Below, one piece after another: positions 12,980 through 13,886 of a stretch of 13,886 nt of DNA. Within the stretch, counting starts at the first letter, position 1; each line of letters begins with the position of its first letter. Source of the DNA: CAXMST01 sp035267205 (lineage in GTDB: Bacteria; Actinomycetota; Thermoleophilia; Solirubrobacterales; 70-9); assembly GCA_035267205.1 (NCBI GenBank), contig DATFLZ010000134.1, forward strand, positions 1 to 13,886, in the 5' to 3' direction. The notes below the pieces were generated by a model, which did not search any database, had not been told where the DNA came from, and saw only the letters and a list, made by a program, of their open reading frames with translations. Position numbers and translations under genes: made by a program.

Positions 12980-13255
12980 CTACTCGCCCCCGGCCGCCTC
13001 GAGCTGATCGACGAGCGCGGCGAGGTCGAGCTTCTCGAGCTCACCCGAGACCGCGTCGAGCTCCCCCTTGCAGTACTCGACCAGCGCCTTGCCCTCGCGG
13101 ACCAACCCGAGCGTCTCGCGGAGCTCGGCCTTGCCGGAGTCGAGCCGGGCGATGATCTCGTCGAGGCGCGCGACGGCGCCCTCGTAGGTGCGCTCGCCAT
13201 CGCGGCCGGCCCCCTCGCCGGCCGGAGCCCCCGGATCCTCGCTCTGCTCACTCAT
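12980..13255 (-). CDS. xseB: Exodeoxyribonuclease VII small subunit
   Basis: This 91-residue protein has the family's helical core: YEGAVARLDEIIARLDSGKA (24-43), then LRETLGLVREGKALVEYCKG and a C-terminal helix (DAVSGELEKLD). XseB subunits bind XseA to form exonuclease VII, which degrades single-stranded DNA from both ends in the cytoplasm. The N-terminal 22 residues are acidic and probably disordered. The ATG at 13253-13255 overlaps the xseA stop by eight bases (ATGAGTGA), with a GAGGTGA Shine-Dalgarno-like stretch inside xseA about nine bases away, so the two subunits are likely translationally coupled. Confidence 0.95.
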   Translation of the reverse strand: MSEQSEDPGAPAGEGAGRDGERTYEGAVARLDEIIARLDSGKAELRETLGLVREGKALVEYCKGELDAVSGELEKLDLAALVDQLEAAGGE

Positions 13256-13886
13256 CGTCGATCACCTCGGCCTCGACATCATCATCGCTGAAGCGGACGC
13301 CGAGCCGCCGCGCCGCCCGGGCCTCGCGCGCGCTGGTGACGACCTCCCCGCCCGGGCCGGAGACGACCGCGTACCCGCGCTCGAGCACCCGCTCCGGATC
13401 ATGGGCGCCGATCGTCGCCTCGATCGATGCGATCCGCTTGCGCAGATCGCCGGCGCGCGCGTCGTGCAGCTCTGCCTCCCGGCGCCGCTTGAGCACCAGG
13501 CCGAAGGTCGAGAGCCGCTCCGCCCGTCCTCCCAGCGCCTTCTTCGAAGCCGCGCGGACCTCGCGGATCTTCTGATGCAGGTGGGAGCGCTCCGAGCGCA
13601 TGTGCCCGGCCAGGCCGCGGGCGCTTCCCCCGAGATCGCGAGCGCGCGAGCCGACCGCGCGTCGCCCCAGCCGGCCGAGCATCGTCCCGCGCGTCGACAG
13701 CTCCGTGCGGGCCGCGGCGACGTCGACCGCGACGGCCGCCTCCGCCGCGTGCGTGGGCGTCGAGCAGGCGAGGGCGCTGACGTCGTCGATCAGGGTCCGG
13801 TCCACCTCGTGCCCGACCGCGCTGATCACCGGCACCCGCAGCATCGCCACCGTCCGGCAGAGGGTCTCGTTGCAGAAGCACCAGAG
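13248..13886 (-). CDS. xseA: Exodeoxyribonuclease VII large subunit, C-terminal part (partial)
   Basis: Only the C-terminal 212 codons are in the window; the reading frame runs on through the right edge (LWCFCNETLCRTVAMLRVPV), so the GTG at 13848-13850 is an internal codon, not the start. The family motif PVISAVGHEVD leads into TLIDDVSALACSTPTHAAEA, part of the catalytic domain, where the usual HETD is HEVD. A long Arg-rich coiled-coil region follows, then the C-terminal DPERVLERGYAVVSGPGGEVV segment. With XseB it forms the multi-subunit single-strand-specific exonuclease used in repair. It is the first gene of the xseA-xseB pair as far as visible. Confidence 0.93.
   Translation of the reverse strand, partial: LWCFCNETLCRTVAMLRVPVISAVGHEVDRTLIDDVSALACSTPTHAAEAAVAVDVAAARTELSTRGTMLGRLGRRAVGSRARDLGGSARGLAGHMRSERSHLHQKIREVRAASKKALGGRAERLSTFGLVLKRRREAELHDARAGDLRKRIASIEATIGAHDPERVLERGYAVVSGPGGEVVTSAREARAARRLGVRFSDDDVEAEVIDDE

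Noticed and set aside
1..13886. CRISPR arrays, insertion sequences, prophage or recognised defence islands
   Set aside because: No regularly spaced repeats, transposase, integrase, terminal repeats or defence-family motifs were found; the genes look like ordinary chromosomal content.

Overview
The window is very GC-rich, carries short intergenic gaps and uses many GTG starts. Its gene content (an Rv3520c-like F420-dependent luciferase-family enzyme, a DUF3891 protein, a long acyl-CoA oxidase-like flavoprotein, xseA/xseB) points to a high-GC actinomycete. A sigma factor fused to a zinc finger, a membrane segment and a long low-complexity tail, together with secreted basic cysteine-paired proteins, makes me favour the Thermoleophilia/Solirubrobacterales side. 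That lineage guess is inference, since no rRNA or other marker is present.

Left part (1-4535). The 3' end of a cyclase/kynurenine-formamidase-like gene converges on a secreted trypsin-like protease. Upstream of the protease on the same strand lie an ECF-like sigma factor with a built-in zinc-finger and membrane module, and then a four-helix membrane protein of unknown function. The membrane protein is divergent from a metallo-beta-lactamase-fold hydrolase, and each of the two has its own -10 box 6-7 bases before its start codon.

Middle (4447-8425, all minus strand). A MarR regulator and an MFS exporter overlap by four bases. They are preceded by a good promoter (TTGACG-N17-TAAGAT) whose -10 sits inside a perfect inverted repeat, which looks like an autoregulated efflux operon. 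Upstream of it, behind a terminator hairpin, an F420-dependent oxidoreductase gene overlaps by eight bases a secreted protein made of three cysteine-paired repeats.

Intergenic 8426-8961. This is the only gap above 300 bases. It holds the most interesting non-coding signal: a minus-strand promoter (TTGCGG-N17-TAGTGT), a compact three-way-junction RNA fold of about 120 nucleotides, a T7 tract, and then a GC-rich UUCG-loop terminator. I do not recognise the RNA family.

Right part (8962-13886). An acyl-CoA oxidase-like gene converges on a DUF3891 gene. That gene is divergent from a degenerate Nudix protein, which converges on a small RelA/SpoT-type HD hydrolase. The window ends with xseB and the C-terminal part of xseA (exonuclease VII), again overlapping by eight bases.

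Across the window, five genes have a TANNNT hexamer 6-7 bases before the start codon and no Shine-Dalgarno, which suggests widespread leaderless transcription. I see no CRISPR array, insertion sequence, tRNA, rRNA, phage or recognised defence system.
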